64,000 nt of DNA, taken from contig NZ_JAESWB010000362.1 of NCBI RefSeq assembly GCF_016765675.1, positions 62,001 to 126,000 of the forward strand, written 5' to 3'. The position numbers and the translations under genes were made by a program. Below, in pieces: positions 41,807 to 51,091 of the stretch; positions within the stretch are counted from its first letter, which is position 1; every line of letters starts with the position of its first letter. Below the pieces are notes generated by a model, which was given only the letters and a program-made list of their open reading frames with translations, made no database searches and had not been told where the DNA came from. The stretch comes from Neobacillus paridis. Lineage in GTDB: Bacteria > Bacillota > Bacilli > Bacillales > Cytobacillaceae.

Positions 41807-41929
41807 AGGCTTTTTTTATTATGTTATCCACTTTTTCTGTTTTGTTATTTTTTAAGTGGACGGTTTAACATCCTAAACGACGAAATATTGGAAAATGTTT
41901 TTAATTATACTATCTATCAGGTTAGTAAT

Positions 41930-42026
41930 AAAACTCCACGGAAAACGAATGGTGATATTTACAAAAAGAAACTGCTTCCAACCGGATAAATTTTCGGCTT
42001 GGAAACAGTTTCTTTTGATAAATCAT
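41930..42026. repeat. Left 97-base direct repeat flanking the arginine block (includes a terminator)
   Basis: It matches 50894-50989 in the same orientation, from AAACTCCACGGAAAACGAAT through TCTTTTGATAAATCAT. Inside is a long hairpin, AAGAAACTGCTTCCA with TTGGAAACAGTTTCTT, that on the minus strand ends in TTTCTTTTT and so also terminates the carbamate kinase transcript. Confidence 0.85.
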
Positions 42027-42039
42027 AATTCAATCGATC

Positions 42040-42978
42040 TCAAACCGTTAACACAGTGCCAGTTTTACCTGCTAAAGCAGCTGGTGCATGTTCCAGGGAA
42101 GTAATCATTGCCTGGCCACTTGGACACGCCTCTAAATAGGATAAACATGCCTCTATTTTAGGAAGCATGCTGCCTTTAGCAAACTGCCCTTCCATAATAT
42201 AATCCTTTGCTTCTTTTAAACTTATAAAACTCAACCCTTTTTGATTAGGGCTGTTGAAATTAATGTACACTTGGTCTACTGCAGTTAAAATTAAAAACAA
42301 ATCAGCATGGACATCTATCGCCACCTTAGCAGTTGAACGATCCTTATCGATTACAGCTGCAACTCCATGATAACCATTTTCGTCCTCTACTACCGGAATT
42401 CCCCCACCACCAACTGTAATAACAATCTCACCTTTTGAAGCTAGCTCTTTTATTAAGTCCATTTCGACAATTTTTCTCGGCAATGGGCTTGGAACTACGC
42501 GCCGATACCCGCGTCCTGCATCTTCAACAAATTTAAAACCTTTTTCTTGTGCCAGTTTTTCTGCTTGCTCTCTACTATAAAATATTCCTACTGGCTTAGA
42601 AGGCTTTTTGAATGCTTGATCTCCCTCATCAACCACTACTTGAGTCACCAATGTACATACAGTGCGGTTAATGTGCTGGGCAGCCAATTCATTCTGAATA
42701 GCTTGTTGAAGATGATAACCAATATAGGCCTGACTCATCGCTCCACATTCGGGAAAAGGCATAGGAGGGATCGTGTTATCGCTAAGACTTGCAACATCAA
42801 AAGCAAGATTGATCATTCCTACTTGTGGACCGTTTCCATGACCGATAATAATATCGAAATCTTCTTTTGCAAAGCTGGCAATCGTTTTAGCTGTTTCTTT
42901 TACTAATTTCAATTGTTCCTGAGGACTATTGCCAAGCGCATTTCCTCCTAAAGCAATTACTAGTTTTTGTCGCGGCAT
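42040..42978 (-). CDS. arcC: Carbamate kinase
   Basis: 312 residues, the normal length. ALGGNALGNSP at the start, IIGHGNGPQVGMINLA near 45, the arginine/glutamate stretch MPFPECGAMSQAYIGYH near 75, and GGGGIPVV near 210 are the family marks. It makes ATP and ammonia plus carbon dioxide from carbamoyl phosphate, the last step of arginine fermentation. GGGGAG precedes the ATG. A weak terminator lies between it and the dehydrogenase gene, so it may be read at a lower level or from its own promoter. Confidence 0.92.
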   Translation of the reverse strand: MPRQKLVIALGGNALGNSPQEQLKLVKETAKTIASFAKEDFDIIIGHGNGPQVGMINLAFDVASLSDNTIPPMPFPECGAMSQAYIGYHLQQAIQNELAAQHINRTVCTLVTQVVVDEGDQAFKKPSKPVGIFYSREQAEKLAQEKGFKFVEDAGRGYRRVVPSPLPRKIVEMDLIKELASKGEIVITVGGGGIPVVEDENGYHGVAAVIDKDRSTAKVAIDVHADLFLILTAVDQVYINFNSPNQKGLSFISLKEAKDYIMEGQFAKGSMLPKIEACLSYLEACPSGQAMITSLEHAPAALAGKTGTVLTV

Positions 42979-43045
42979 TGTTATTCTCCCCTTCCCAAAC
43001 CATCATTTATTTTAAAAATAAAAGTAATTCTGCTTAAAAGCGGTT

Positions 43046-43083
43046 AAAAAAAAGGGCCCAATATTAAGGCTTTGGACACCCCA
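43046..43083 (-). terminator. Possible weak terminator upstream of arcC
   Basis: On the minus strand GGGTGTCCAA pairs imperfectly with TTGGGCCC and is followed by eight T. Confidence 0.5.
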
Positions 43084-43223
43084 AAAGATTCATTTTTATA
43101 AAGTACCGCATCCTTTTGTGAACTCCGTTTACATACATCTGTCCTTAACCGACATACTTTTTAATTGACAATGAACCATTTTTGCAATTTACACAACATC
43201 TTTTTAAACACACAGTTTACCAT

Positions 43224-44207
43224 TTAATTCACCAGTTTAAATACTTTGGCCTTTTCTCCCTTTAAATAGTAAACAATATTTTTACATGAAAGCTCTTGAA
43301 GAGACTCCAATGATGTTGTTGAATAGAACGAAGCATGTGGTGTAATAATCACATTTTCGCGATGTGCCAGTGGATGATTCTTCAAATCAGGTGTTTCATT
43401 TGTCAGAATATCAAGACCGGCGCTGCGAATTTTTCCCGTGTTTAATGCTTCCACGAGGGCATCTTCGTCTACACTTAAGCCACGCCCCATATTAATAAAA
43501 ATTGGCTGTTTTTCCATCAATTCAAACGCTCTATTACCAAAAAAGTGGACATTTGTGTTATTTAAATTCATGTGATTACAAATAATGTCAGCTTCTTTAT
43601 ATATTTCTTCAGCTGATACAAGTTCAACATCTAATTCGTGAGCTAATGACTTATCAACATAAGGGTCATAGGCAATAACTCTCTGGCATAAAGATTTTAC
43701 TTTCTTTGCAACACAGCGCCCTATTTTTCCAAACCCGAAAATACCAACCGTTTGTTTTTCCATTCTAGGAGTTGGGTCGAAACTAGCAAAATCCCAACGG
43801 GCAAGTTCATCAATATCTTTAATATAATGTTTTAAGCCTTTGTTAAGGGCAAACATGAAGGCTAACGTTCCTTCAGCAACATCCTGAGTGCAATATTCTC
43901 CTACAGGACTGACCCCTATTCCTCTGTTGGTTGCCTCTTGTAAATCTACCACATCATATCCCGTTGAGTTTAATGAGATGATTTTCAAATTAGGGGCATG
44001 TTCGAATGCCTCTTTATCTATTTTGATAAATGCCGTCAATAATGCAGCTGCATCTTTTAATCGGTCATAAAATTCGTCTCTTTTGGCGTCATGATATGGA
44101 TATACTTCGATTTCAATTTCATTCCCTAATCCCTTTTTTAGTACTTCTTTTTCCAAATCGTGAGTGGGCATCATCGATTCGGGATAGTCACTTATAAGGA
44201 TTTTCAT
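43224..44207 (-). CDS. D-isomer 2-hydroxyacid dehydrogenase
   Basis: 327 residues. The NAD-binding motif is VGIFGFGKIGRCVAKK near 145, and the catalytic residues lie in INMGRGLSVDEDALVEAL (Arg), AGLDILTNE (Glu) and IITPHASFYS (His). It belongs to the phosphoglycerate/D-lactate dehydrogenase family; substrate unknown. It lies 19 bases behind the DDAH-type gene. A 2-oxoacid reductase here could recycle NADH made while carbon from arginine is processed, but standard deiminase pathways do not need one. The start is ATG 44207 with AGGTGAGG upstream; a GTG at 44216 is less likely. Confidence 0.85.
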   Translation of the reverse strand: MKILISDYPESMMPTHDLEKEVLKKGLGNEIEIEVYPYHDAKRDEFYDRLKDAAALLTAFIKIDKEAFEHAPNLKIISLNSTGYDVVDLQEATNRGIGVSPVGEYCTQDVAEGTLAFMFALNKGLKHYIKDIDELARWDFASFDPTPRMEKQTVGIFGFGKIGRCVAKKVKSLCQRVIAYDPYVDKSLAHELDVELVSAEEIYKEADIICNHMNLNNTNVHFFGNRAFELMEKQPIFINMGRGLSVDEDALVEALNTGKIRSAGLDILTNETPDLKNHPLAHRENVIITPHASFYSTTSLESLQELSCKNIVYYLKGEKAKVFKLVN

Positions 44208-44226
44208 TTTCCTCACCTTGACCTTT

Positions 44227-45081
44227 CTACGCCCGTTTTAGTGGGAATGTTAAACAGTGAGGGCCACCGCCACCATGTAAAACTTGAACAAATGGAACCT
44301 CGATAACCTCCACTCCTGCCTCTTTCATCTGATTATTTATCGTTCGATTATTTTCAATGGCAATGACCTTATTGTTTCCTAGAGCTTGGACATTACAGCC
44401 ATGTCGGAAAACTTCTTCTGAAGGTACATCAATAATGGTAAAGCCACGACGTTTCACCATTTGTAGGAAATTATATGGAAGTTCCCTTGTCGCTGCTAAA
44501 CAAACATCCTCTGTTACAATATTAAATACCATATCCAAATGCAGATTTGCTGGAGGAACGGGAACTCCCACTACGGTGTAACCGTATTTTGACAATTGAT
44601 CTCGTAAGTTTGCTACACCGGCTTCATCCGTACGATCGACAAGTCCAAAAGCGATGGTATGCTCATCCAACATCCAAATGTCTCCACCTTCAAAGCAGCC
44701 AGCATTTACACGGGCAATAACAGGAATCCCAAGTTCTTTTAATTTTGCTTCATATACTTCTGTTTCCCTTTGACGTGCGGGATGACGGAAATGTCCGATA
44801 ATCGCGCCTTCTTTTACCATTCCTCCGAAGTCTCTTGCAAAAGTCATCACTTCTAGTTGTGGATCTGGTTCCATTTCGATAACTTCAACGCCACTATCTC
44901 TGTAAGCCTGTAGTAAATACTCCCATTCATGAACCATGACGTCATTTTTCTCGGCGTCTCCTTTTTCCATCCAGCTTTTTGTAATCTCATTGATGGCATT
45001 AAACTTATAATACTTAGGTGAGCAAACAAGGACCTTTTCTAATTTATTTGTAGCATTTTTCACATAAAATTGTTCTGACAT
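44227..45081 (-). CDS. Dimethylarginine dimethylaminohydrolase/arginine deiminase-like enzyme
   Basis: 284 residues, pentein fold. Visible are FARDFGGMVKEGAIIGHF near 80, NAGCFEGGDIWML near 125 (substrate guanidino contacts), the histidine in PANLHLDMVFNI near 180 and the nucleophile cysteine in LHGGGGPHCLTFPL at the end. The length fits DDAH (about 280) and not ArcA (about 410). With ornithine carbamoyltransferase and carbamate kinase beside it, the product should be citrulline; the substrate may be arginine or a methylated arginine. I start at ATG 45081, which has AAGGAAGGGA upstream; the frame continues to 45144 without an RBS. Confidence 0.85.
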   Translation of the reverse strand: MSEQFYVKNATNKLEKVLVCSPKYYKFNAINEITKSWMEKGDAEKNDVMVHEWEYLLQAYRDSGVEVIEMEPDPQLEVMTFARDFGGMVKEGAIIGHFRHPARQRETEVYEAKLKELGIPVIARVNAGCFEGGDIWMLDEHTIAFGLVDRTDEAGVANLRDQLSKYGYTVVGVPVPPANLHLDMVFNIVTEDVCLAATRELPYNFLQMVKRRGFTIIDVPSEEVFRHGCNVQALGNNKVIAIENNRTINNQMKEAGVEVIEVPFVQVLHGGGGPHCLTFPLKRA

Positions 45082-45213
45082 TTTGAAATCCCTTCCTTTT
45101 ATTACAAATTTAATAGTATAAGATGGAGGTCTCGAGCGAACCACAACTTGTTATATTTGGCGAGTTTTTAATGAGACCTTCAATCGATACTTAGCGGGTT
45201 TAATTTCTATCTA

Positions 45214-46737
45214 TCAGACTAGTAAAGCGCCTACATATAGGAACACAGCACTTAAAGCGATGACCCCAACAACAAACTTCCAGGAATATTTAACCCAGGT
45301 CGTATAGCTGACATGAGATAGCTGGCATCCTGTCATCACAACGATGGATGTAGGAGCAATCATCTTGGCTATTCCAAGAGCAGCAGCATAAGCAGTGATC
45401 ACCAGGTCCTCAGGCAAATTGGCAAACCGGGACAAAGAAGCCATAATCGACATAGTTGCTGCAGCCAATCCGGTTGAACTCGGTATCAGTGCTGCTAAAG
45501 GAAGATAGAATAACAGGCTTACGACTGCAAAAATTTCAGGAGACAAGCTGCCTAACGATGTTTCTCCCAAGTGCAAAATCGTTGGAGTAATTAAACCGTT
45601 ATTCATCACAACTTGGATCCCACGGGCTAATGGGATAATGAGAGCTGTACCTACTAAATTTCCTGCTCCTTTTAGAATAACATCGATTATTTCTCCGGAT
45701 TTCATATGCATGGCAACACCACAAAAATAAGTGATAACCAATATTAACATGGAAAGCTCGTTAAAATACCATTGACCAAATGGAACCATATCAGTACCAA
45801 GGATTTTCCCGATTACTGGTATTCCAATCAACCAGTTATTAAGACTGATAAAAAAGGTCCAATGGGAGTTAAGCGAATCCCAAGGGATTAAGGCAATAAT
45901 CATGATGACAAATAATCCGATAAAAAGTGTTAGAACTCTCTTTTGCTCCTTCGTCATGGCGACATTTTCCTCTTCAGCCAAAGGAAACTCTTTTAAATCT
46001 TCTGCTCTTCGAAAAAATTGTGGTGATAACTGCGGGTTTTTCTGAACTTTATCTGCGTATTTGCAAATAAAGATAATGGTAACTGCTAAAAATACAATAA
46101 GCATGATCACCCTCATGAATAATCCTTCACCAGGGCTAATTCCTGCAATTTCTGAAGCTACACCGACTGAGAATGGGTTAATCGTTGATGCCAAACATCC
46201 AACTTGAGTACCCAAAACGACAATAGCGACTGAAACTACCGGGTCCAAGCCAATACCAAGAATGACCGGCATGATCATTAACATGTAGACAAAGCCTTCT
46301 TCGTATGCCCCTTCTACTGTTCCCAAAATGCCCATAATAATGACTAAAATAGCAATTAACTTATGCATATTATGTTTATTTTTTAAAGTAATATTTTTCA
46401 AGGCAATTTTTATGGCTCCCGAGCGATCCATCATCTCTAGTAAGCTGCCAAATAGCATGACAAATAGCGAGATTCCAATCGCACCGGTAATACCTTCGCC
46501 CCCGATCATGCCAATGATCGGTGACATGAGGATTTGCCATAGACCCTGTGGGTTTGAATCAACCTGTTTATAGGTACCTGCTACAGCTTGTCCAGCTTTA
46601 TTTACTTCGTATTGTCCACCAGGAATAATCCATGTCAAAATTGCGATAAAAACAATGATGAGAAACAGTGTGACATACACATTCGGCGATTTGAAGGCTT
46701 TTTTCTTTTTCTTTTCTACAACACCTTCTTTTCCCAT
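45214..46737 (-). CDS. YfcC family carrier, probable arginine/ornithine or citrulline exchanger
   Basis: 507 residues, about twelve helices starting NVYVTLFLIIVFIAILTWII. The YfcC pattern is seen in GTVEGAYEEGFVYMLMIMP near 150, GCLASTINPFSVGVASE near 190 and ALIPSSTGLAAATMSIMASL near 435. It is a paralogue of the carrier at 23917-25389, sharing the WIIP(S/G)GQ start and STLNPFS/STINPFS motifs. Its place among arginine-pathway genes suggests an ArcD-like role. The start is ATG 46737, ten bases after AAGGGG; a TTG at 46758 has no RBS. Confidence 0.83.
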   Translation of the reverse strand: MGKEGVVEKKKKKAFKSPNVYVTLFLIIVFIAILTWIIPGGQYEVNKAGQAVAGTYKQVDSNPQGLWQILMSPIIGMIGGEGITGAIGISLFVMLFGSLLEMMDRSGAIKIALKNITLKNKHNMHKLIAILVIIMGILGTVEGAYEEGFVYMLMIMPVILGIGLDPVVSVAIVVLGTQVGCLASTINPFSVGVASEIAGISPGEGLFMRVIMLIVFLAVTIIFICKYADKVQKNPQLSPQFFRRAEDLKEFPLAEEENVAMTKEQKRVLTLFIGLFVIMIIALIPWDSLNSHWTFFISLNNWLIGIPVIGKILGTDMVPFGQWYFNELSMLILVITYFCGVAMHMKSGEIIDVILKGAGNLVGTALIIPLARGIQVVMNNGLITPTILHLGETSLGSLSPEIFAVVSLLFYLPLAALIPSSTGLAAATMSIMASLSRFANLPEDLVITAYAAALGIAKMIAPTSIVVMTGCQLSHVSYTTWVKYSWKFVVGVIALSAVFLYVGALLV

Positions 46738-46787
46738 CTTTCTCAAGCCCCTTTCCAATTTAAATGGAACTGTTTTTCTTTTACTTT

Positions 46788-47801
46788 TTAGACACGCGGA
46801 ATATAAAGATTACCTAATGTGGCAGCCATTATGGCTTTAATGGTATGCATCCGATTCTCAGCTTGTTGGAATTGACGACCATTTTTTGAGTAAAAAACTT
46901 CATCCGTCATCTCCATTTCTGCAACACCATATTTCCCAAAAATTTCCCGTCCAATCGTCGTATCTGTATTATGGAATGCAGGCAGACAGTGGAGTAAGAT
47001 ATAATCGTCATTTCCAACATGTTCTAATAATTCTTTATTTACTTGATATGGTGTTAAGAGTTTAATCCTCGCTTCAAATTGGCCCTCTTCGCCCATAGCT
47101 GCCCAAACATTGGTGTAAATAGCATCTGCCCCTCTTACAGCAGCTTTTACATCAGAGGTGATTTCAATGACTGCGCCACTCTTTTCGGCGAAATGTTTTG
47201 CAGCATCAATGATTTCAACTTCTGGGAATAACTCTTTAGGTGTGGCAATTGTGACATTGACACCTAGGATCGCGCCGGTAATTAATAAACTATTAGCGAC
47301 GTTATTTCGACCAGTACCGCTATAAACAAGTTTAAGTCCTTCCAGTTTTCCGAACTCTTCTTTCATTGTCATAAAATCAGCAAGCATTTGAGTTGGATGT
47401 TCCTTATCTGTTAAGCCATTCCAAACTGGCACTCCTGAATGTTCAACCAGTTCTTCTACAACTGATTGTTTGAAACCACGGAATTCGATGCCATCAAACA
47501 TGGATCCTAGGACAATGGCCGTGTCCCTTACAGTTTCTTTTTTTCCTAATTGGATGTCACTTTTCCCCAAGAATTCTGGATGAGCGCCTAAATCAATAGC
47601 AGCTACCGTAAAGGCAGCACGTGTACGTGTGGATGTTTTTTCAAACAATAGGCAAATATTTTTCCCTTCCAGATACCGGTGTGGGACCCCTTTCTTTTTC
47701 ATTTCTTTTAAATGCTCGGCAAATTCAATGAGATACATTAACTCCTCCTTACTGTAATCCTTCGTTGACAATAAACTGCGGCCTTGAAATACTGATTTCA
47801 T
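46788..47801 (-). CDS. arcB: Ornithine carbamoyltransferase (catabolic)
   Basis: 337 residues. [12 protein letters not shown] near 52 binds carbamoyl phosphate, [15 protein letters not shown] near 130 contains HPTQ, and [11 protein letters not shown] near 268 carries the ornithine-binding cysteine. The enzyme converts citrulline and phosphate to ornithine and carbamoyl phosphate here. The start is ATG 47801 with GAGAGGGG upstream. It is the first gene of the minus-strand block and faces the divergent TSUP gene across a 342-base control region. No arginine biosynthesis genes lie near, which supports the catabolic reading. Confidence 0.9.
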   Translation of the reverse strand: MKSVFQGRSLLSTKDYSKEELMYLIEFAEHLKEMKKKGVPHRYLEGKNICLLFEKTSTRTRAAFTVAAIDLGAHPEFLGKSDIQLGKKETVRDTAIVLGSMFDGIEFRGFKQSVVEELVEHSGVPVWNGLTDKEHPTQMLADFMTMKEEFGKLEGLKLVYSGTGRNNVANSLLITGAILGVNVTIATPKELFPEVEIIDAAKHFAEKSGAVIEITSDVKAAVRGADAIYTNVWAAMGEEGQFEARIKLLTPYQVNKELLEHVGNDDYILLHCLPAFHNTDTTIGREIFGKYGVAEMEMTDEVFYSKNGRQFQQAENRMHTIKAIMAATLGNLYIPRV

Positions 47802-47937
47802 TTTTCTGTCCCCTCTCAAATCTGTTGCTGTGGTGTTTACAATCGCATTATAAGGCGGACTGAATACCTGTTTAAATTAGGCAAAGGTACAAAACACATA
47901 GTGAATTATTGTATCTTCTCACATAGCAAACTTGCAG

Positions 47938-47951
47938 AGAAAGCGTTTTAA
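47938..47951. promoter_or_regulatory. Candidate catabolite-response (cre) element
   Basis: AGAAAGCGTTTTAA matches TGWAANCGNTNWCA at 12 of 14 positions. It lies in the divergent control region 47802-48143 between arcB and the TSUP gene. CcpA control of an arginine catabolic operon would be expected. I see no clear AhrC box; GTGAATTATTGTAT near 47901 is only a partial match. Confidence 0.45.
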
Positions 47952-48143
47952 TAGAGGTATATTAGTAGTATAAAAAGATACAAAATAGATTTACAAAAAG
48001 CCGAGATCTGAAAGCATAACGGAACATATAATTTTGATTTTTTTGTACTTCCGATTGGCCTGCTCCCAAAAACAGGAGGACAGGAACAACGAATGTGAGT
48101 CCGACGGAAAATTTTTAAAACCAATGAGAAGGAGGGAAGAGCC

Positions 48144-49037
48144 GTGCTAACAAAAATAGTATTAGGATTGATATTTATTTTGATTGTCTTTTTCACTGTT
48201 ATTTTTTTAAGGGATATTTCCCAGGCGAGGGCGGCAAACCTGTTGGAAAAGGAAACTAGCTTTTGGAAAATGGGCATTGTCGGTTTTATCGCTTTATTCT
48301 TGGATTCATTAGGGATTGGCAGTTTTAACACCATTACACCTATGGTCAAAAACTTTAAATTAACAAAGGATAAAACACTCCCGGGGACATTGATGGTTTC
48401 GACTACGATTGGCGGTGCAGTGGAGGCATTCATTTTTGTCACAGCCATTAAAGTCGACCCGACAACATTAATCGTTACAACCATAATGGCATCTTTAGGA
48501 GGATTTATTGGCGCAGGGATTATTTCTAAACTGCCAGAAAAGTTCATTCAACTGGCAATGGGGACCGCATTAGCCGTTGTCGCGGCACTCATTCTTCTTG
48601 GTCAACTAAAATTAATGCCTGCTGGCGGGGAAGCTATTGGCTTATCAGGAGTGAACCTTATCATTGCTGGTGCTGTCGTGTTTGTTTTAGGGGCTTTGAT
48701 GAATATTGGGATCGGCTTTTTTGCCCCATGTATGGCGCTTGTTTATGCAATGGGGATGAGCCCTGCGGCAGCATTTCCCATTATGATGGCGGCCTGTGCA
48801 TTCCTTCAGCCAACTGCCAGTCTCAAGTTTATCAGAGAAGGCACTTATGATAGAAAAGCCTCGCTAGCCATTACGATTTTCGGTGTCATCGGCGCCTTAA
48901 TCGCTTGCCTTATCGTGAAGTCGATTCCACTAGCCGCTTTAAAATGGATCATCTTAGTAGTTGTACTTTATACTTCGTTGAAAATGTTCAAATCCTATGC
49001 AGTGAACAAACACGGTGAAAACTCTACGGTAGCCTAA
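48144..49037 (+). CDS. TSUP/TauE-SafE family membrane permease
   Basis: 297 residues with about eight helices. It begins LTKIVLGLIFILIVFFTVIF, with GFIALFLDSLGIGSFNTITP near 50 (the TSUP first repeat) and IGIGFFAPCMALVYAMGMSP near 198 (the second repeat with proline-cysteine kink). TSUP proteins export sulphite, sulphoacetate or small acids. The start is GTG with GGAGGGAAG upstream. It is divergent from the arginine block and followed by the PucR regulator; its substrate in this setting is unknown. Confidence 0.82.
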   Translation: MLTKIVLGLIFILIVFFTVIFLRDISQARAANLLEKETSFWKMGIVGFIALFLDSLGIGSFNTITPMVKNFKLTKDKTLPGTLMVSTTIGGAVEAFIFVTAIKVDPTTLIVTTIMASLGGFIGAGIISKLPEKFIQLAMGTALAVVAALILLGQLKLMPAGGEAIGLSGVNLIIAGAVVFVLGALMNIGIGFFAPCMALVYAMGMSPAAAFPIMMAACAFLQPTASLKFIREGTYDRKASLAITIFGVIGALIACLIVKSIPLAALKWIILVVVLYTSLKMFKSYAVNKHGENSTVA

Positions 49038-49239
49038 CAAAGTAAATCTATTATTCTATAAGTGCCAGGAAGATTAACCATTGATTTTCTGATTAGATAT
49101 TCTAAAATTTAATTGAAACACCACATAAAGAGTTTGGATTCAAATTTAAAAAAATAAATACTCTAACGAAATTTGTGAAATATCTCACGTGGGTATTTCA
49201 AAATTAAAAAGAAATATTATGTAAAAATGAGTGGTTTTC

Positions 49240-50871
49240 ATGATGAATCTAACAATCGAAGATTTAATGGTTTTAAAAGAATTTAGTAATGCCTATTTGC
49301 TTTCAGGTAAAAATGCTTTAACAAAAAAAGTAACTAGCATCACCATTATGGATATACCAACTATCGATGAATGGATCAAACCAAATGAATTATTAATCGT
49401 AGGAACTTTTTTTGAAAATACCGTTGATGCAGAATTTATGATAAGGCTAAATGAAAAAAATTGTTCTGGCATCATTACCAAGGAAAAATTCACAAAACAT
49501 ATTTCCGAGGATTTTATTAAATTAGCTAATGAGCTAAACTTTCCAATCATTGTTGTTTCGGATGTTTTTAGCTGGAGCGAGCTAATGACACCGATAACGC
49601 AAGCAATCATTAAACTGCAACAACAATTACTTTTGGAGTCTGACCATTTTCAGAGTGCCTTAATTAACTCTGTTCTCATGAACCACTCATTTGAGAACAT
49701 GTGTACAAGCATTGCACCAGCGATTCATCATTCGATTGCCATTATTGACGAACATAATGAAATTGTTGACGCATCATCTGACTTTGACTGGACAAATGCA
49801 TTAAGGCAGTTTTCCATCAATAAAAATTCCAGTACTGTTATCGGTTTTGATTTTCAGGATCATCCGATCATGGGATATGTCTATACGCCCAAAAAAAAGA
49901 GGGATGCAAATGAATACCAACTGGTCGTTTATCCTATACAGCATAAAAATAAAACAATATCCAATATTTTAATCAAAATCGATGAGAACACTACTTTATT
50001 AGAAAAAAGTCTAATCTTAAAAATTCAAAGTTTTGCCCAAATACTCGTATTGAAATATATGATCTATAGCGATATCTATCAAGCAAATCTTTATTATCAT
50101 GATTTAATACTTGATGAAATCTTAAATCTTACACATTTAACCAGTACACAAAAAATTAAATTTGAACTTACCATTGGCCATCTAATTGAAAATAATTACT
50201 ACATCAGTATTTTTCAATTGCCAAGCCAAAACAACAAAACAATTCGGCTGGTAGAACAGGAACAAGATATTACAGAGTTTCTGAAAATGAATTATGAAAA
50301 CTACTCCAAAATTATTGTCTTTATTAAAGATGAGAAATTAATTATTTTTCTGGGGGAATCAATCGACAATCCGGAAAAAGCGATAGAAAAACTACTTAGC
50401 CTTTTTCAATATTATTTTTCCTGTAACGACATTTACGCAGGTATTAGCCAATTACAAAGGTTCGAAAAATCATATGTTGGAATGAAAGAAGCAAAACAGG
50501 CGCTCAATACCTTAACAAAGATTCATTCTCCGAAAAATTATCAATTTTATACGGAATTAGGCTTTTTACGGCTCCTTACCGATAAAAAGGGGGATATTGA
50601 TAATATTTATTTCGAAGAATTATTACATTCTTTTATTTACCCTATTATCGATTACGATACCAAAAATAATACACAGCTTTTGGACACATTGAAAGTATTG
50701 TTTAAAAACAATCTTTCCAACAAAAAAACAAGTGATGAACTTTACATTCATAAAAATACACTTCGCGCCCGAATGAAGCGAATTGAAGATATTTTATCGA
50801 TTGACACCACTAATAATGATGACATGCTTAATATGCAGATTGCCTTAAAAATTTATGAATCAATCAATTAA
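49240..50871 (+). CDS. PucR family transcriptional regulator
   Basis: About 543 residues. The N-terminal PucR domain (residues 1-125; ITIMDIPTIDEWIKPNELLI is typical) is followed by a GAF-like middle part and the CdaR/PucR C-terminal half with AGISQLQRFEKSYVGMKEAK near 405 and the helix-turn-helix TSDELYIHKNTLRARMKRI near the end. Such proteins activate purine, GABA or amino acid catabolism. It probably controls the adjacent arginine block and TSUP gene. Start choice between GTG 49231 and ATG 49240/49243 is uncertain. The gene is markedly more AT-rich than its neighbours, which could mean a different origin. Confidence 0.83.
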   Translation: MMNLTIEDLMVLKEFSNAYLLSGKNALTKKVTSITIMDIPTIDEWIKPNELLIVGTFFENTVDAEFMIRLNEKNCSGIITKEKFTKHISEDFIKLANELNFPIIVVSDVFSWSELMTPITQAIIKLQQQLLLESDHFQSALINSVLMNHSFENMCTSIAPAIHHSIAIIDEHNEIVDASSDFDWTNALRQFSINKNSSTVIGFDFQDHPIMGYVYTPKKKRDANEYQLVVYPIQHKNKTISNILIKIDENTTLLEKSLILKIQSFAQILVLKYMIYSDIYQANLYYHDLILDEILNLTHLTSTQKIKFELTIGHLIENNYYISIFQLPSQNNKTIRLVEQEQDITEFLKMNYENYSKIIVFIKDEKLIIFLGESIDNPEKAIEKLLSLFQYYFSCNDIYAGISQLQRFEKSYVGMKEAKQALNTLTKIHSPKNYQFYTELGFLRLLTDKKGDIDNIYFEELLHSFIYPIIDYDTKNNTQLLDTLKVLFKNNLSNKKTSDELYIHKNTLRARMKRIEDILSIDTTNNDDMLNMQIALKIYESIN

Positions 50872-50893
50872 GATAGATTATGCGATTTGAAAG

Positions 50894-50989
50894 AAACTCC
50901 ACGGAAAACGAATAACGATATTTTCAACAAGAAACTGTTTCCAGATGTAAAAATTCCCTATTTGGAAACAGTTTCTTTTGATAAATCAT
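50894..50989. repeat. Right direct repeat flanking the arginine block (includes a terminator)
   Basis: Second copy of the 41930-42026 element, same orientation. The hairpin AAGAAACTGTTTCCA / TGGAAACAGTTTCTT follows the pucR stop by about 50 bases and should terminate it. Confidence 0.85.
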
Positions 50990-51091
50990 GATCCAAAAGC
51001 CGACGCTAGTAATTCCTGCCTATTTGCAAAAAAGTTTCGTTATGATAATATTTAGTGATACGAAGTATTTTAATGAAAGAAGTGTTATTCC

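Noticed and set aside
47802..48143. Arginine (AhrC) boxes and a sigma-54 promoter before arcB
   Set aside because: Only partial matches were seen; no TGGCAC-N5-TTGC and no clear paired box.
41930..50989. Transposon ends for the arginine block
   Set aside because: The flanking copies are direct, not inverted, contain terminators, and no transposase gene or target duplication is visible.
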